Source: an uncultured Opitutia bacterium
GTDB taxonomy: Bacteria; Verrucomicrobiota; Verrucomicrobiia; Opitutales; Opitutaceae
Direction of reading: 5' to 3'
Assembly: GCA_937952235.1 (NCBI GenBank)
Contig: CALFZM010000366.1
Span: 1 to 64,000 of the forward strand
DNA: 64,000 nt
In this document: in pieces, positions 1 through 7,311 of the stretch
Numbering within the stretch: the stretch's first letter is position 1
Layout: every line of letters starts with the position of its first letter
Made by a program: the position numbers and the translations under genes
The notes under the pieces: model-generated
Seen by the model: only the letters and a program-made list of their open reading frames with translations
Told to the model about the DNA's origin: nothing
Databases searched by the model: none

Positions 1-54
1 TGACGTGCGACGGACCGGTCCGCAGCGGCTTGAGGACAAGCCGCTCCACCTTTC
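1..54. repeat. REPIN-like element, copy cut by the window edge
   Basis: This is the right half of the dispersed double-hairpin element. It has a spacer containing GGACCGGTCC, then a hairpin with arms GCGGCTTG and CAAGCCGC around AGGA, then the CCACC end. It matches the copy at 5707-5790, except that the stem reads GCGGC/GCCGC instead of GCAGC/GCTGC. Both arms changed, so pairing is kept. Confidence 0.7.
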
Positions 55-80
55 CCACCCGCGCGGGTGCGTAGCACCCC

Positions 81-155
81 GGAAGGTGGAGCCGCCTGTC
101 CCCAGGCGGCTGACATTCGGCCGTTCCGTCCGCAGCGGCCTGGGACCAGCCGATC
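81..155. repeat. REPIN-like element, second copy, right arm decayed
   Basis: The left arm is intact: GGTGG end, then stem GCCGCCTG/CAGGCGGC around TCCC. The right arm (GCGGCCTGGGACCAGCC) has drifted and pairs poorly. The copy lies just past the stop of the minus-strand oxidoreductase gene. Confidence 0.6.
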
Positions 156-164
156 TGCCCTTGC

Positions 165-1463
165 CTACGCGCGCGGGAGGCGCTTCCAGTCATCGCGGCT
201 CGGCCGCGACCGCAGTGCATTCGCCGCGTCGTCGTCGAACTTTTCCGCCTTGGGATCCCACTTGAGCGGACGCCCCAGCTCCATCGCGATCGCACCCAGG
301 TGCAGCGCCGTGCTCAGCCGGTGCAGGCCTTCCGCGGTGTACATCGGCGGCTGGCCGTTCTTCACGCAGTCGAGGAAATCGCGGTGCTCGCGCGGCCGGC
401 GCGGCCCGAGCTTGCTCGTCTTCGGATCGTACACCTGGCGGAACACGTTCACATCGCTGCCCTCCAGCCGGCCGAGCCAGCCCTTGTTGCCCACCCAGCC
501 TTCCGTCCCCTCCAGGCGGATCGAAGGCTGGGACGCCGTGACCTCGAGCACGACCCCGTTCGCATAGGTGTAGGTAATGTCGTAGGTCTGGGGCACCGTG
601 TTCAGGGAATTCGGCGGGATCACCCCCCGGCCGCTGACCGCGACGGGACCGGAATCCTCGGCGGAATTTGCCACCTGCGCCGTATCCACGAGATGGGCAC
701 CCCAGTCCGTCAGCGACCCGCCGGAGAAATCGCGAATCTGCCGCCAGACCTGCGGGTCGGTGAGATTGGGCGTGTAGGGCCGGTGGGGCGCGGGGCCGAG
801 CCAGAGTTCATAGTTGAGATCGGCCGGCACCGGCACCGGCGCCTCGACCGGATATACCGGCTTCACGGGCAACCCGACCTTGATCCGCTGCAGCCGGCCA
901 ATGCCGCCGTTGCGCACGACCTCGGCGAGCTTGTAGTACTGGATGACGGACCGGTCCTCGAGCCCGGTGGCGAACACCGCCTTGCGGCGCGCGACCGTGT
1001 TGGCGAGCTCGCGACCCTCGGCGATCGTGAGGGTGGGTTTCTCGCAGAAGACCATCTTTCCCGCCTCGAGCGCGGCGAGCGCCATCGGCACGTGCCAGTG
1101 ATCCGGTGTCGAGATCACCGCGACATCGATGTCGCGCCGCTCGAGCAGCGTGCGGAAATCCGCGATCTCGGCGCAGCCATTCGCCTGATACTGGTCGTCC
1201 ACCGCCTTCCGCGCCCGCGCCCGCCGGCTGCCGTAGACGTCGCACACCGCCACCACCCGGCAGTCCTCCTCCTGGAGGAACGCCTTCAGGTTCACCCCGA
1301 AGCCGTGCGCGCCGACGCCGATGCAGCCGAGCGTGACCCGGTTCGAAGGTGCGCCGGCCCCCCACAGCCGGCCGGTGAACACCTGCGGCCCGCAGCCCGC
1401 GGCCAGCACGCCGGCGAGTCCGGATTTCAGAAATGCGCGCCGCGACGAGGGGGGAGTGCTCAT
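165..1463 (-). CDS. Tat-exported Gfo/Idh/MocA family oxidoreductase
   Basis: Predicted NAD(P)-dependent sugar oxidoreductase of 432 aa. I chose the ATG at 1463 because it opens directly on a twin-arginine signal (SSRRAFLKSGLAG); a longer frame upstream reads into the dehydratase gene. The Rossmann motif GCIGVGAHG lies near residue 47. The family hallmark CEKP, the lysine-containing active-site motif, follows TPDHWHVPMA. Substrate cannot be read from sequence; in this phylum such exported members often act on sugars in the periplasm. It lies 34 bp downstream of the dehydratase gene on the same strand, so the two may be co-transcribed. Confidence 0.85.
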   Translation of the reverse strand: MSTPPSSRRAFLKSGLAGVLAAGCGPQVFTGRLWGAGAPSNRVTLGCIGVGAHGFGVNLKAFLQEEDCRVVAVCDVYGSRRARARKAVDDQYQANGCAEIADFRTLLERRDIDVAVISTPDHWHVPMALAALEAGKMVFCEKPTLTIAEGRELANTVARRKAVFATGLEDRSVIQYYKLAEVVRNGGIGRLQRIKVGLPVKPVYPVEAPVPVPADLNYELWLGPAPHRPYTPNLTDPQVWRQIRDFSGGSLTDWGAHLVDTAQVANSAEDSGPVAVSGRGVIPPNSLNTVPQTYDITYTYANGVVLEVTASQPSIRLEGTEGWVGNKGWLGRLEGSDVNVFRQVYDPKTSKLGPRRPREHRDFLDCVKNGQPPMYTAEGLHRLSTALHLGAIAMELGRPLKWDPKAEKFDDDAANALRSRPSRDDWKRLPRA

Positions 1464-1497
1464 GGGACGGGAAGCTATCCGGAAATCCTGCGGTCTT

Positions 1498-2562
1498 TCA
1501 ATCGAAGGATCGCGCGGAGGTGGCTCCTGACGCCGCCAGCCCCGTCGTGCGGTCGGCGGCCGGATGCGCCGCCAGCACGGCGGCGTGGGCGGCGGCATCG
1601 ATGTTGCGCCCGCCGAGCACCACGACGAGCGCGCGCCCTTCGACGCGGCCGGCCAGCACGGGCGCCAGCGCCGCCGCCGCCGCACCCTCGACCACCGCGC
1701 CGCATTCCCGCGCCAGCACCGCAAGCGCCCCGCCGATCTCGGCTTCCGAGGCCGTCACCACGGCATCGACCCGCGCTGCCGCCGCGGCAAACGCTTCGCC
1801 TCCGACGCACGCCACCGCGAGCCCGTCCGCCAGCGTGCGTTCCACCGGCGCCGTCACCGGCGCACCCTGCCGCCAGGCGGCCGCAAAACCCGCCGCCGCC
1901 GCGGGCTCGGCGGCGACCACCCGCACGTCGGGCCGCAACGCCTTCACCACGGTCGCCACCCCCGCGAGCAACCCCCCGCCGCCGACCGCGACCACAAGCG
2001 TATCGAGTTCCGGCACCTGCTCCAGGATCTCCAGCGCCAGCGTGCCCTGGCCGGCCATCACCCGCCGGTCGTCGAACGGGTGGACGAACGTCGCCCCCGT
2101 CGCCGCCGCCAGCGCCAAGGCGTGCCGGTGCGCCGCTTCGAACGTCGCGCCGTGCAGGATCACCTGCGCCCCCAGGGTCCGGCAGCGCGACACCTTCACC
2201 GCCGGCGCCGTGGCCGGCATCACCACGGTGACGCTCACGCCGAGCTGCGCCCCGTGGTAGGCGAGGCCGAGCGCGTGATTGCCAGCGGACGCCGCAACGA
2301 CCCCGCGCGTCCGCTCGGCCGGCTCCAGGCAGAGCAAGGCGTGCCGGGCGCCGCGCTCCTTGAACGAGCCGGTCCGCTGCAGGTCCTCGCGCTTCAGCCA
2401 GATGCTCCGGCCGGCGCGGGCCGTCAGCGCCGGCGCGGCATGACACGGCGTCAGCCGGATGCCGGGCGCAAGACGGCGGCGGGCAGCTTCGACCGCGGAC
2501 AAGTCGAAGGCGCGCGCGCGTGAAACCGGACGCGGGCGGGAGGAGACGGAGGCTGAGGTCAT
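1498..2562 (-). CDS. Threonine dehydratase-like PLP enzyme (IlvA/TdcB family), no ACT domain
   Basis: Fold-type II PLP lyase of 354 aa, expected to deaminate threonine (or serine) to a 2-oxoacid, the first step toward isoleucine. Visible motifs are the PLP lysine in TGSFKERGARH (Lys68), the asparagine loop SAGNHALGLAY and the phosphate-binding GGGGLLAG. The chain ends soon after the catalytic domain, so the C-terminal ACT-like domain that gives biosynthetic IlvA its isoleucine feedback is missing. Directly upstream sits an intrinsic terminator and a short Ile/Leu/Val-rich reading frame, read here as an attenuator. That context favours a biosynthetic role despite the short catabolic-like length. 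Serine/threonine racemase or another family member remains possible. Confidence 0.82.
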   Translation of the reverse strand: MTSASVSSRPRPVSRARAFDLSAVEAARRRLAPGIRLTPCHAAPALTARAGRSIWLKREDLQRTGSFKERGARHALLCLEPAERTRGVVAASAGNHALGLAYHGAQLGVSVTVVMPATAPAVKVSRCRTLGAQVILHGATFEAAHRHALALAAATGATFVHPFDDRRVMAGQGTLALEILEQVPELDTLVVAVGGGGLLAGVATVVKALRPDVRVVAAEPAAAAGFAAAWRQGAPVTAPVERTLADGLAVACVGGEAFAAAAARVDAVVTASEAEIGGALAVLARECGAVVEGAAAAALAPVLAGRVEGRALVVVLGGRNIDAAAHAAVLAAHPAADRTTGLAASGATSARSFD

Positions 2563-2577
2563 GGCGGTGAGACGTGG

Positions 2578-2613
2578 AAAAACAAAAAGCCCTGAGCGGT
2601 GAGCTCAGGGCTT
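2578..2613 (-). terminator. Intrinsic terminator (attenuator) before the dehydratase gene
   Basis: On the minus strand, an 11-bp perfect stem AAGCCCTGAGC / GCTCAGGGCTT closes a 5-nt loop. It is followed by a U-rich run with a single G. It stands 16 nt before the dehydratase start codon and 29 nt after the leader-peptide stop, so it would block transcription of the dehydratase gene when formed. Its 5' arm (GCCCTGA, plus positions 2605-2611) is also complementary to TCAGGGC inside the leader (2662-2668). Confidence 0.88.
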
Positions 2614-2641
2614 CGGAAAACGGATGACTGGGATGTTGTCG

Positions 2642-2719
2642 CTATGCAGTCACGCGCCGCCGCCCTGATTCGAGACGAATCATAATGAGGGCGGCAATAA
2701 TGACGGAGCGGAGGCTCAT
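2642..2719 (-). CDS. Putative branched-chain amino-acid leader peptide (25 aa)
   Basis: A short frame beginning MSLRSVIIAALIMIRLES and ending in TAG. Residues 6-16 hold seven Ile/Leu/Val. All four Ile codons are ATT, although neighbouring genes almost always use ATC. No Shine-Dalgarno sequence precedes it, but most genes in the window lack one too. The same frame stays open far upstream, through the DUF1080 gene region, so the start is inferred. Its RNA can fold two ways. AGGGCGGC (2659-2666) pairs with GCCGCCCT (2688-2695); alternatively TCAGGGC pairs with the terminator 5' arm. Ribosome stalling on the Ile/Leu codons would cover the first partner and free the second to form an antiterminator. 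Proposed role: attenuation control of the dehydratase gene. Confidence 0.62.
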   Translation of the reverse strand: MSLRSVIIAALIMIRLESGRRRVTA

Positions 2720-2736
2720 GGACTGCGGAGGGACAC

Positions 2737-2761
2737 GGAACACGCCCGGGCCCGCGTGTCG
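2737..2761 (-). other. GC-rich inverted repeat upstream of the leader
   Basis: Arms ACACGC and GCGTGT flank a G/C core. It could be the 3' end hairpin of the DUF1080 transcript, but no T run follows, so termination here is uncertain. Confidence 0.3.
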
Positions 2762-2823
2762 AGCCCGGAGTCGGAGCGGCGCGGGATCACAGGGATTTGA
2801 CGGCGATGAGACGGACGGCCGGC

Positions 2824-3609
2824 TCAATTCTCGCGCGCGAACGTCGTCTGCGGCCGCTCTAGGTTCAGTTCCTTGATCCAGATGTTGCGAAACCGCACGT
2901 CGTGCCCCTCGCACTGCAGCTTGAGGCCGCCGGGCGTATCCGTGATGCCACGACCCCCGTCGTTGCCGCCGTCGATCCCGGAGTTGGCGCCGCCCCAGAC
3001 CTGGTTGATCTCCTGGTTGGCGTGGATCTTCACGCCGTTGAAGAACATCGTCACGCGCGCCTTCTCCACCAGCTTGCCGTCCTTGAACCGCGCGGCGCGG
3101 AACTGGAGGTCGTAGGCGTTCCACTGGCGCAGCCCCTTGTAGAGGTAGTAGGGCGACTCGGTCTCGTTGATGACCGAGCCCATGCCGTGCCTGGTGCCGT
3201 CGCCATCCTGGATCTGGATCTCGTAGCGATTCTGGAGATACACCCCGCTGTTGCCGCCTTCATTCATGACGAGGAATTCGATGTGCAGTCGGAAATCGCG
3301 GTAGGCCTTCCTGGTCACGATGTCGGCGGCCCCGTACCGTCCCTTCGGCGCCGCGGGATCGTCGGACTGGAGCACCGTGCCGCGGTCGACCGGATCGTCG
3401 ACGATCTTCCATTTGATCGGGAGCGCCGACGCGAACCGTGGCCCTTCCCAGTAGGTCCATTTTGCATCGAGCATCGCCCGCGTCCCGTCGAAGATCACCT
3501 CCGCGCCGGGGAGAGGTCTTGCGCCCACGCCGACGCCGGCGAACGCGGAACCGGCGGCAGTGTAGGCGAGCGTGACGAGAGCGAGCGAGGTGAGGCGGGG
3601 GAAGGGCAT
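2824..3609 (-). CDS. Secreted DUF1080 (3-keto-disaccharide hydrolase-like) protein
   Basis: 261 aa from the ATG at 3609, chosen because a classical signal peptide follows (MPFPRLTSLALVTLAYTAAGSAFA). The mature part carries DUF1080 hallmarks: EVIFDGT near the start, DFRLHIEFLVMNEGGNSGVYLQNRYEIQIQD in pieces across residues 120-150, and an ending of the type VRFRNIWIKEL. The fold is a concanavalin-like beta sandwich; characterised members cleave 3-keto-glycosides. Together with the Gfo/Idh/MocA enzyme this suggests oxidative sugar breakdown outside the cytoplasm, but the dehydratase and its attenuator lie between them. Confidence 0.82.
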   Translation of the reverse strand: MPFPRLTSLALVTLAYTAAGSAFAGVGVGARPLPGAEVIFDGTRAMLDAKWTYWEGPRFASALPIKWKIVDDPVDRGTVLQSDDPAAPKGRYGAADIVTRKAYRDFRLHIEFLVMNEGGNSGVYLQNRYEIQIQDGDGTRHGMGSVINETESPYYLYKGLRQWNAYDLQFRAARFKDGKLVEKARVTMFFNGVKIHANQEINQVWGGANSGIDGGNDGGRGITDTPGGLKLQCEGHDVRFRNIWIKELNLERPQTTFAREN

Positions 3610-3746
3610 GGGGGTGGAGGTGTTCTCCCCGATCCAGACACACCGCGAGCGCGCGACAAGCGCAACGATGCGCGCCAGCGCGGGGCGCGGGCAGCGCGGA
3701 CGCATTTCGACTTTTCCCGCTCCTCGTCTCCCGCTCGAATGCCGCC

Positions 3747-5657
3747 GTGAGCGCCCCGCCCCCTCGCCCTCCGTCCGCGACCGCCGGCGGCCGGAGGCAG
3801 CGGGCGCTCCTTCGCGTGATGCTCGTGCTCGCGGGTTTCGCCGCGTACCACAACAGCTTCCACGGGCCGTTCGTCTTCGACGACGGACCGGCGATCCGGG
3901 ACAACCCCACCCTCCGCACGCTGTGGCCGCCTTCGGTGCCGCTGTCGCCGCCGCCCGATACCGGCGTGGGGGGCCGGCCGCTGGTCAACCTCAGCTTCGC
4001 CCTCAACCATGCCATCGGCGGCTACGACGTCCGCGGTTTCCACGCCGTCAACCTGTCCCTTCACCTCGGTTCGGCCCTGCTCGCCTTCGGGCTCGTGCGC
4101 CGGACCGCGCGGGTGAACGCCGACGTGATTGCCGGAGCGGCGGCGCTGCTGTGGGTCGTGCATCCGCTCGCGACGGCATCGGTGACCTACCTGTCGCAGC
4201 GCTCGGAGCTGCTCATGGGCTTTCTGTACCTGCTCACCGGGTACGGTTTCGTCCGCGGCGCGGCGTCGGGGCATCGCGGCTGGCTGGCGATTTCCGCGGG
4301 CGCCTGCGCGCTCGGTCCGTTGAGCAAGGAGGTCATGGTGACGGCGCCGCTCGCGGTGCTGCTCTACGACCGCTGCTTCGCCGCGGGCTCGTGGCGCGCC
4401 GCCTGGACGCTGCGCCGCGGGTACTATCTGGCGCTCGGGGCGACCTGGCTCGTGCTCGCGTGGGCGCTGCGCTCCGACCTGGGCCTGCGCAGCGTGGGAT
4501 TCGGCCTCGGCGTGTCGGCCGCGACGTACGCGCTCCAGTCGGCGCAGGCGCTCCTGCTGTACGCCAAACTCAGCCTCTGGCCCGCGCCGCTGGTGTTCGA
4601 CTACGGCGCGGTGTACTCCGGCGCGACGCCGCTCGCCCTCGGCAGCCTCGCGCTCGTGGCGCTGCTGGCCGCGTGGGCCGCGCGGGCGGCGCATCGCGGC
4701 GCGGTCGCGGGTTTCCTCGGCGTGATGTTTCTGCTCCTGCTGGCGCCGACGACCAGCGTGGTGCCCGTCGCGGAACAACCGATGGCGGAGAACCGGATGT
4801 ACCTGCCGCTGCTGGTCGCGATGATCGGACTCGTGCTCGCGCTGCAACGCGCGCTGGGCCGGCCGGCCCGCGTGGCGTTCGTGGCGGCGGCGCTGGCGGC
4901 CGGGTTCGGGGCGCTCACCGTCGCGCGCAACGCGGACTATCGCAGCGAGGTGACACTGTGGGCCGACTCCGCCGCCAAGCGACCGGAGAACCCCCGCGCA
5001 TTCTTCAACCTGGGCCAGCAACTGCTCCGGCTCGACCGCGCCGCGGAGGCGGAGGCGGCGCTGCGCCGCGCGCTGGGGCTGCGGCCGGCCGAGGCCCGGA
5101 TTCATTCCAGCCTGGGCACGGCGCTGCTCGAGCAGGAGCGACCGGCCGACGCCATCGCCGCGCTGCGCGAGGCCACGCGCCTCGATCCGCGACACGCCCC
5201 GGCCTGGTACAATCTCGGGCTGGCGCTGCGCCGCGCGGGCGAGGCGGCTGCAGCCTTGCCGGCCCTCTCCCGCGCGCTCGAGTTGCAGCCCGACCACGCC
5301 GGGGCGCTGGTCGAAACGGGCAACGCGTGCTTCGAACTGGGCCGGCTCGCCGACGCCGTGACCGCCTACGAACGCGCCCTCGCCGTCGACGCCACCTCGG
5401 CGATCGCGCGCTACAACGCCGGCAGCGCGTGCCTCGAGCTCGGGCGCGTGCCGGAGGCGGTCCGGCATCTCGCCGCGGCCGTGGAGCTGAAGCCAGCCGA
5501 TGCGGAGATTCGCAATTTTCACGGCGCCGCCCTGCTGCGCGCCGGACGCACGGCGGAGGCGATCGCGGCGTTCGAAGCGGCGCTGCGACTGAAACCGGAT
5601 TATGCGGATGCCCGGGACAACCTGGCTCTCGCCAGGCGTCCGCCGCCTCCGCGTTAA
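3747..5657 (+). CDS. TMTC-like polytopic membrane protein with C-terminal TPRs
   Basis: 636 aa. The N-terminal two thirds is hydrophobic with many membrane spans and has FVFDDGPAIRDN with a paired Asp45-Asp46 in the first external loop, as in GT-C glycosyltransferases of the TMTC/PMT type. From about residue 420 to 630 there are some six tetratricopeptide repeats (pattern A-x-x-N-L-G...A-x-x-A-L-x-x-A-L). TMTC proteins in animals O-mannosylate cadherins; bacterial homologues are mostly uncharacterised, so a glycosyl-transfer role is inference. It is monocistronic, reads away from the DUF1080 gene and converges on the phosphatase gene with a repeat cluster in between. Confidence 0.7.
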   Translation: MSAPPPRPPSATAGGRRQRALLRVMLVLAGFAAYHNSFHGPFVFDDGPAIRDNPTLRTLWPPSVPLSPPPDTGVGGRPLVNLSFALNHAIGGYDVRGFHAVNLSLHLGSALLAFGLVRRTARVNADVIAGAAALLWVVHPLATASVTYLSQRSELLMGFLYLLTGYGFVRGAASGHRGWLAISAGACALGPLSKEVMVTAPLAVLLYDRCFAAGSWRAAWTLRRGYYLALGATWLVLAWALRSDLGLRSVGFGLGVSAATYALQSAQALLLYAKLSLWPAPLVFDYGAVYSGATPLALGSLALVALLAAWAARAAHRGAVAGFLGVMFLLLLAPTTSVVPVAEQPMAENRMYLPLLVAMIGLVLALQRALGRPARVAFVAAALAAGFGALTVARNADYRSEVTLWADSAAKRPENPRAFFNLGQQLLRLDRAAEAEAALRRALGLRPAEARIHSSLGTALLEQERPADAIAALREATRLDPRHAPAWYNLGLALRRAGEAAAALPALSRALELQPDHAGALVETGNACFELGRLADAVTAYERALAVDATSAIARYNAGSACLELGRVPEAVRHLAAAVELKPADAEIRNFHGAALLRAGRTAEAIAAFEAALRLKPDYADARDNLALARRPPPPR

Positions 5658-5682
5658 GCGGCTGGGGACCGGCGGCTCCATC
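5656..5682. repeat. REPIN-like half element
   Basis: A single degenerate hairpin arm (GCGGCTGGGGACCGGCGGCTCC), starting at the stop codon of the TMTC-like gene, 25 bp before the full copy. Confidence 0.45.
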
Positions 5683-5706
5683 CCCGCTGAGCCGGAACGA
5701 TGCCGT

Positions 5707-5790
5707 GGTGGCGGAGCCGCCTGTCCCCAGGCGGCTGACGTGCGATGGACCGGTCCGCAGCAGCTTGAGGACAAGCTGCTCCACCTTTCA
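5707..5790. repeat. REPIN-like double-hairpin element, full copy
   Basis: The left end GGTGG-C-GGAGC leads into hairpin GCCGCCTG/CAGGCGGC. A 23-bp spacer follows that is identical to the copy at 52022-52108. Then comes hairpin GCAGCTTG/CAAGCTGC and the CCACC end. About 55 bp beyond it (to about 5845) also resemble the flank of the 52-kb copy. It sits between two converging genes and could act as a bidirectional terminator. Confidence 0.75.
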
Positions 5791-5921
5791 GTGCGGCCGT
5801 TTTCACGGCTGATTTGTAGAGCAGCTGCATCAGTCCGGCTGAGGCGTTCCTGCCTAGGTCCGTCGCGCTCACGGCGCTGTCGGAGCGGCGTGCCATCGGC
5901 GCGGCGCATCGCGGCCGCTTC

Positions 5922-7247
5922 TCACTTCGTCGCGGGAATCGAAAACGCGTCGAACTCGTCGCCCTTCGGGTCCACCGCCACGAAATCCGCGCGGCCCAGG
6001 GTCAACGTCGCGACGAACACGTGATTCTTCGAATGCGTTCGCTCGAGGTAGGGCGCCTTCTCGAGCGGCGTGGTGGTCCGGGTGTTCACCGCCCAGGCGC
6101 CGTCGCCAAGGTAACGCGTGCCGCCGGCGTTCTTCTCCCCGCCCTTGAGCGGATGCGTCACCTTGTAGGTGTGGTCGTGATTCTCGAAGGCGAAACGCAC
6201 GCCGTATTCGTCGAACAGCGGCACCCAGTTGGCCCGGATCGCGACCGAGACCGCACCGCTGTAGGCCCGGTTCGAGGGGTACGCCGGCACGTGGTAGAAG
6301 GGGACGACGAACGGCACGTCGCGTCGCTGCGCGAGCGTTTGCCGCAGCCAGTCGGTCTGCGGGCCGGGGACCGGGTTGGTGTGAAACGAATCGAGCGCGA
6401 TGAGGGTGAGATAGTCGCCGACGTCCAGCGCCCGATAGCCCGGGCGACCGGGGAAGGCGAACAGCGAGTAGAAGAACAGGGCGCGATCCGTCGACATGCC
6501 GCGGGCGGGAGCGCCACCGCGGAGCAGATACGTGTCGCCGTGGACCTCGTGGTTGCCGATGGCGGGGATCACCGGGATCATCCGTCCGTCCTTGGTCACC
6601 ATCGTGGAGCGCCAGATGCGGAAGAAGTCGAACCACCGCGACGCCGCCTTGGGCTCGTTGTTCACGTAGGCGATGTCGCCGCCGAGGAGGGCAAAATCGG
6701 GGTTCTGCGCGGCCGCGACCCGGCACATGTTGGCCATCAGGTCGGGGGTGTCGCCGCCGTAGATGTCCCCGCCGGACACGAAGCGCACGGGCCGCGTCAG
6801 CCGTGGCGGCAGCGTCCGGAATTTCGGCGTGGCCGCCGAGCCCGACGCCGCGTGCGGCTGGAAGACCAGCTCTCCGTCCGTCTCGCGCGCGGCGAGTCGG
6901 CCAAAGCGGAACTCGTACAGCGTGTCGCCGCGCAGGCCGGTCAGTTCGACCGTGTGGATCATCCGGTTCGTGAACGGCATCGGCACCGCCTGCCCGCGCG
7001 CCAGCGTCCACGCCGCGCCGCCCTCCGCCGGGCGGTACTCGATCACGCTGTCGACGAACCCTTCGGTCCAGTCCGTGTGCCAGTGGATCGTCATCGTCGT
7101 CACCGGGTCGCGCTGCCAGGTGAGGTAAACGGTCACCGGCAGCGGCGCCGGCGGCAGCGGCGCGGGAGGCTCCGCCCCGCCCGCGACCCAGGGCAGGAGA
7201 AGCGCGAGCAGGCAGCAACGCAGGCTCAACGGCAGGGATGGTTTCAT
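5922..7247 (-). CDS. Secreted purple-acid-phosphatase-like metallophosphoesterase
   Basis: 441 aa with a cleavable signal (LSLRCCLLALLLPWVAGG). An N-terminal fibronectin-like region (about 35-140; VTVYLTWQRDPVTTMTIHW) is typical of purple acid phosphatases. The catalytic domain shows GGDI...GGDIAYVNNE, IPAIGNHEV, FYHVP and FENHDHTY as metal ligands. The last motif has Asn where GHxH is usual. The expected activity is release of phosphate from esters in the periplasm or outside the cell. It lies 64 bp downstream of a TonB receptor on the same strand and is probably co-transcribed. The same receptor-phosphatase pairing recurs at 46-52 kb. Confidence 0.8.
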   Translation of the reverse strand: MKPSLPLSLRCCLLALLLPWVAGGAEPPAPLPPAPLPVTVYLTWQRDPVTTMTIHWHTDWTEGFVDSVIEYRPAEGGAAWTLARGQAVPMPFTNRMIHTVELTGLRGDTLYEFRFGRLAARETDGELVFQPHAASGSAATPKFRTLPPRLTRPVRFVSGGDIYGGDTPDLMANMCRVAAAQNPDFALLGGDIAYVNNEPKAASRWFDFFRIWRSTMVTKDGRMIPVIPAIGNHEVHGDTYLLRGGAPARGMSTDRALFFYSLFAFPGRPGYRALDVGDYLTLIALDSFHTNPVPGPQTDWLRQTLAQRRDVPFVVPFYHVPAYPSNRAYSGAVSVAIRANWVPLFDEYGVRFAFENHDHTYKVTHPLKGGEKNAGGTRYLGDGAWAVNTRTTTPLEKAPYLERTHSKNHVFVATLTLGRADFVAVDPKGDEFDAFSIPATK

Positions 7248-7311
7248 GAGAGACGACAGGGAGCGGCGGCCGCGGAGGGATCAAGCCGGATCGACCGTCC
7301 CCTCCGGCCGG

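Noticed and set aside
2720..3124. Upstream extension of the leader frame into a 160-residue protein
   Set aside because: The extension is out of frame with, and covers, the DUF1080 gene, and its translation is Arg/Gly-rich without a recognisable domain; only the last 25 codons have leader character.
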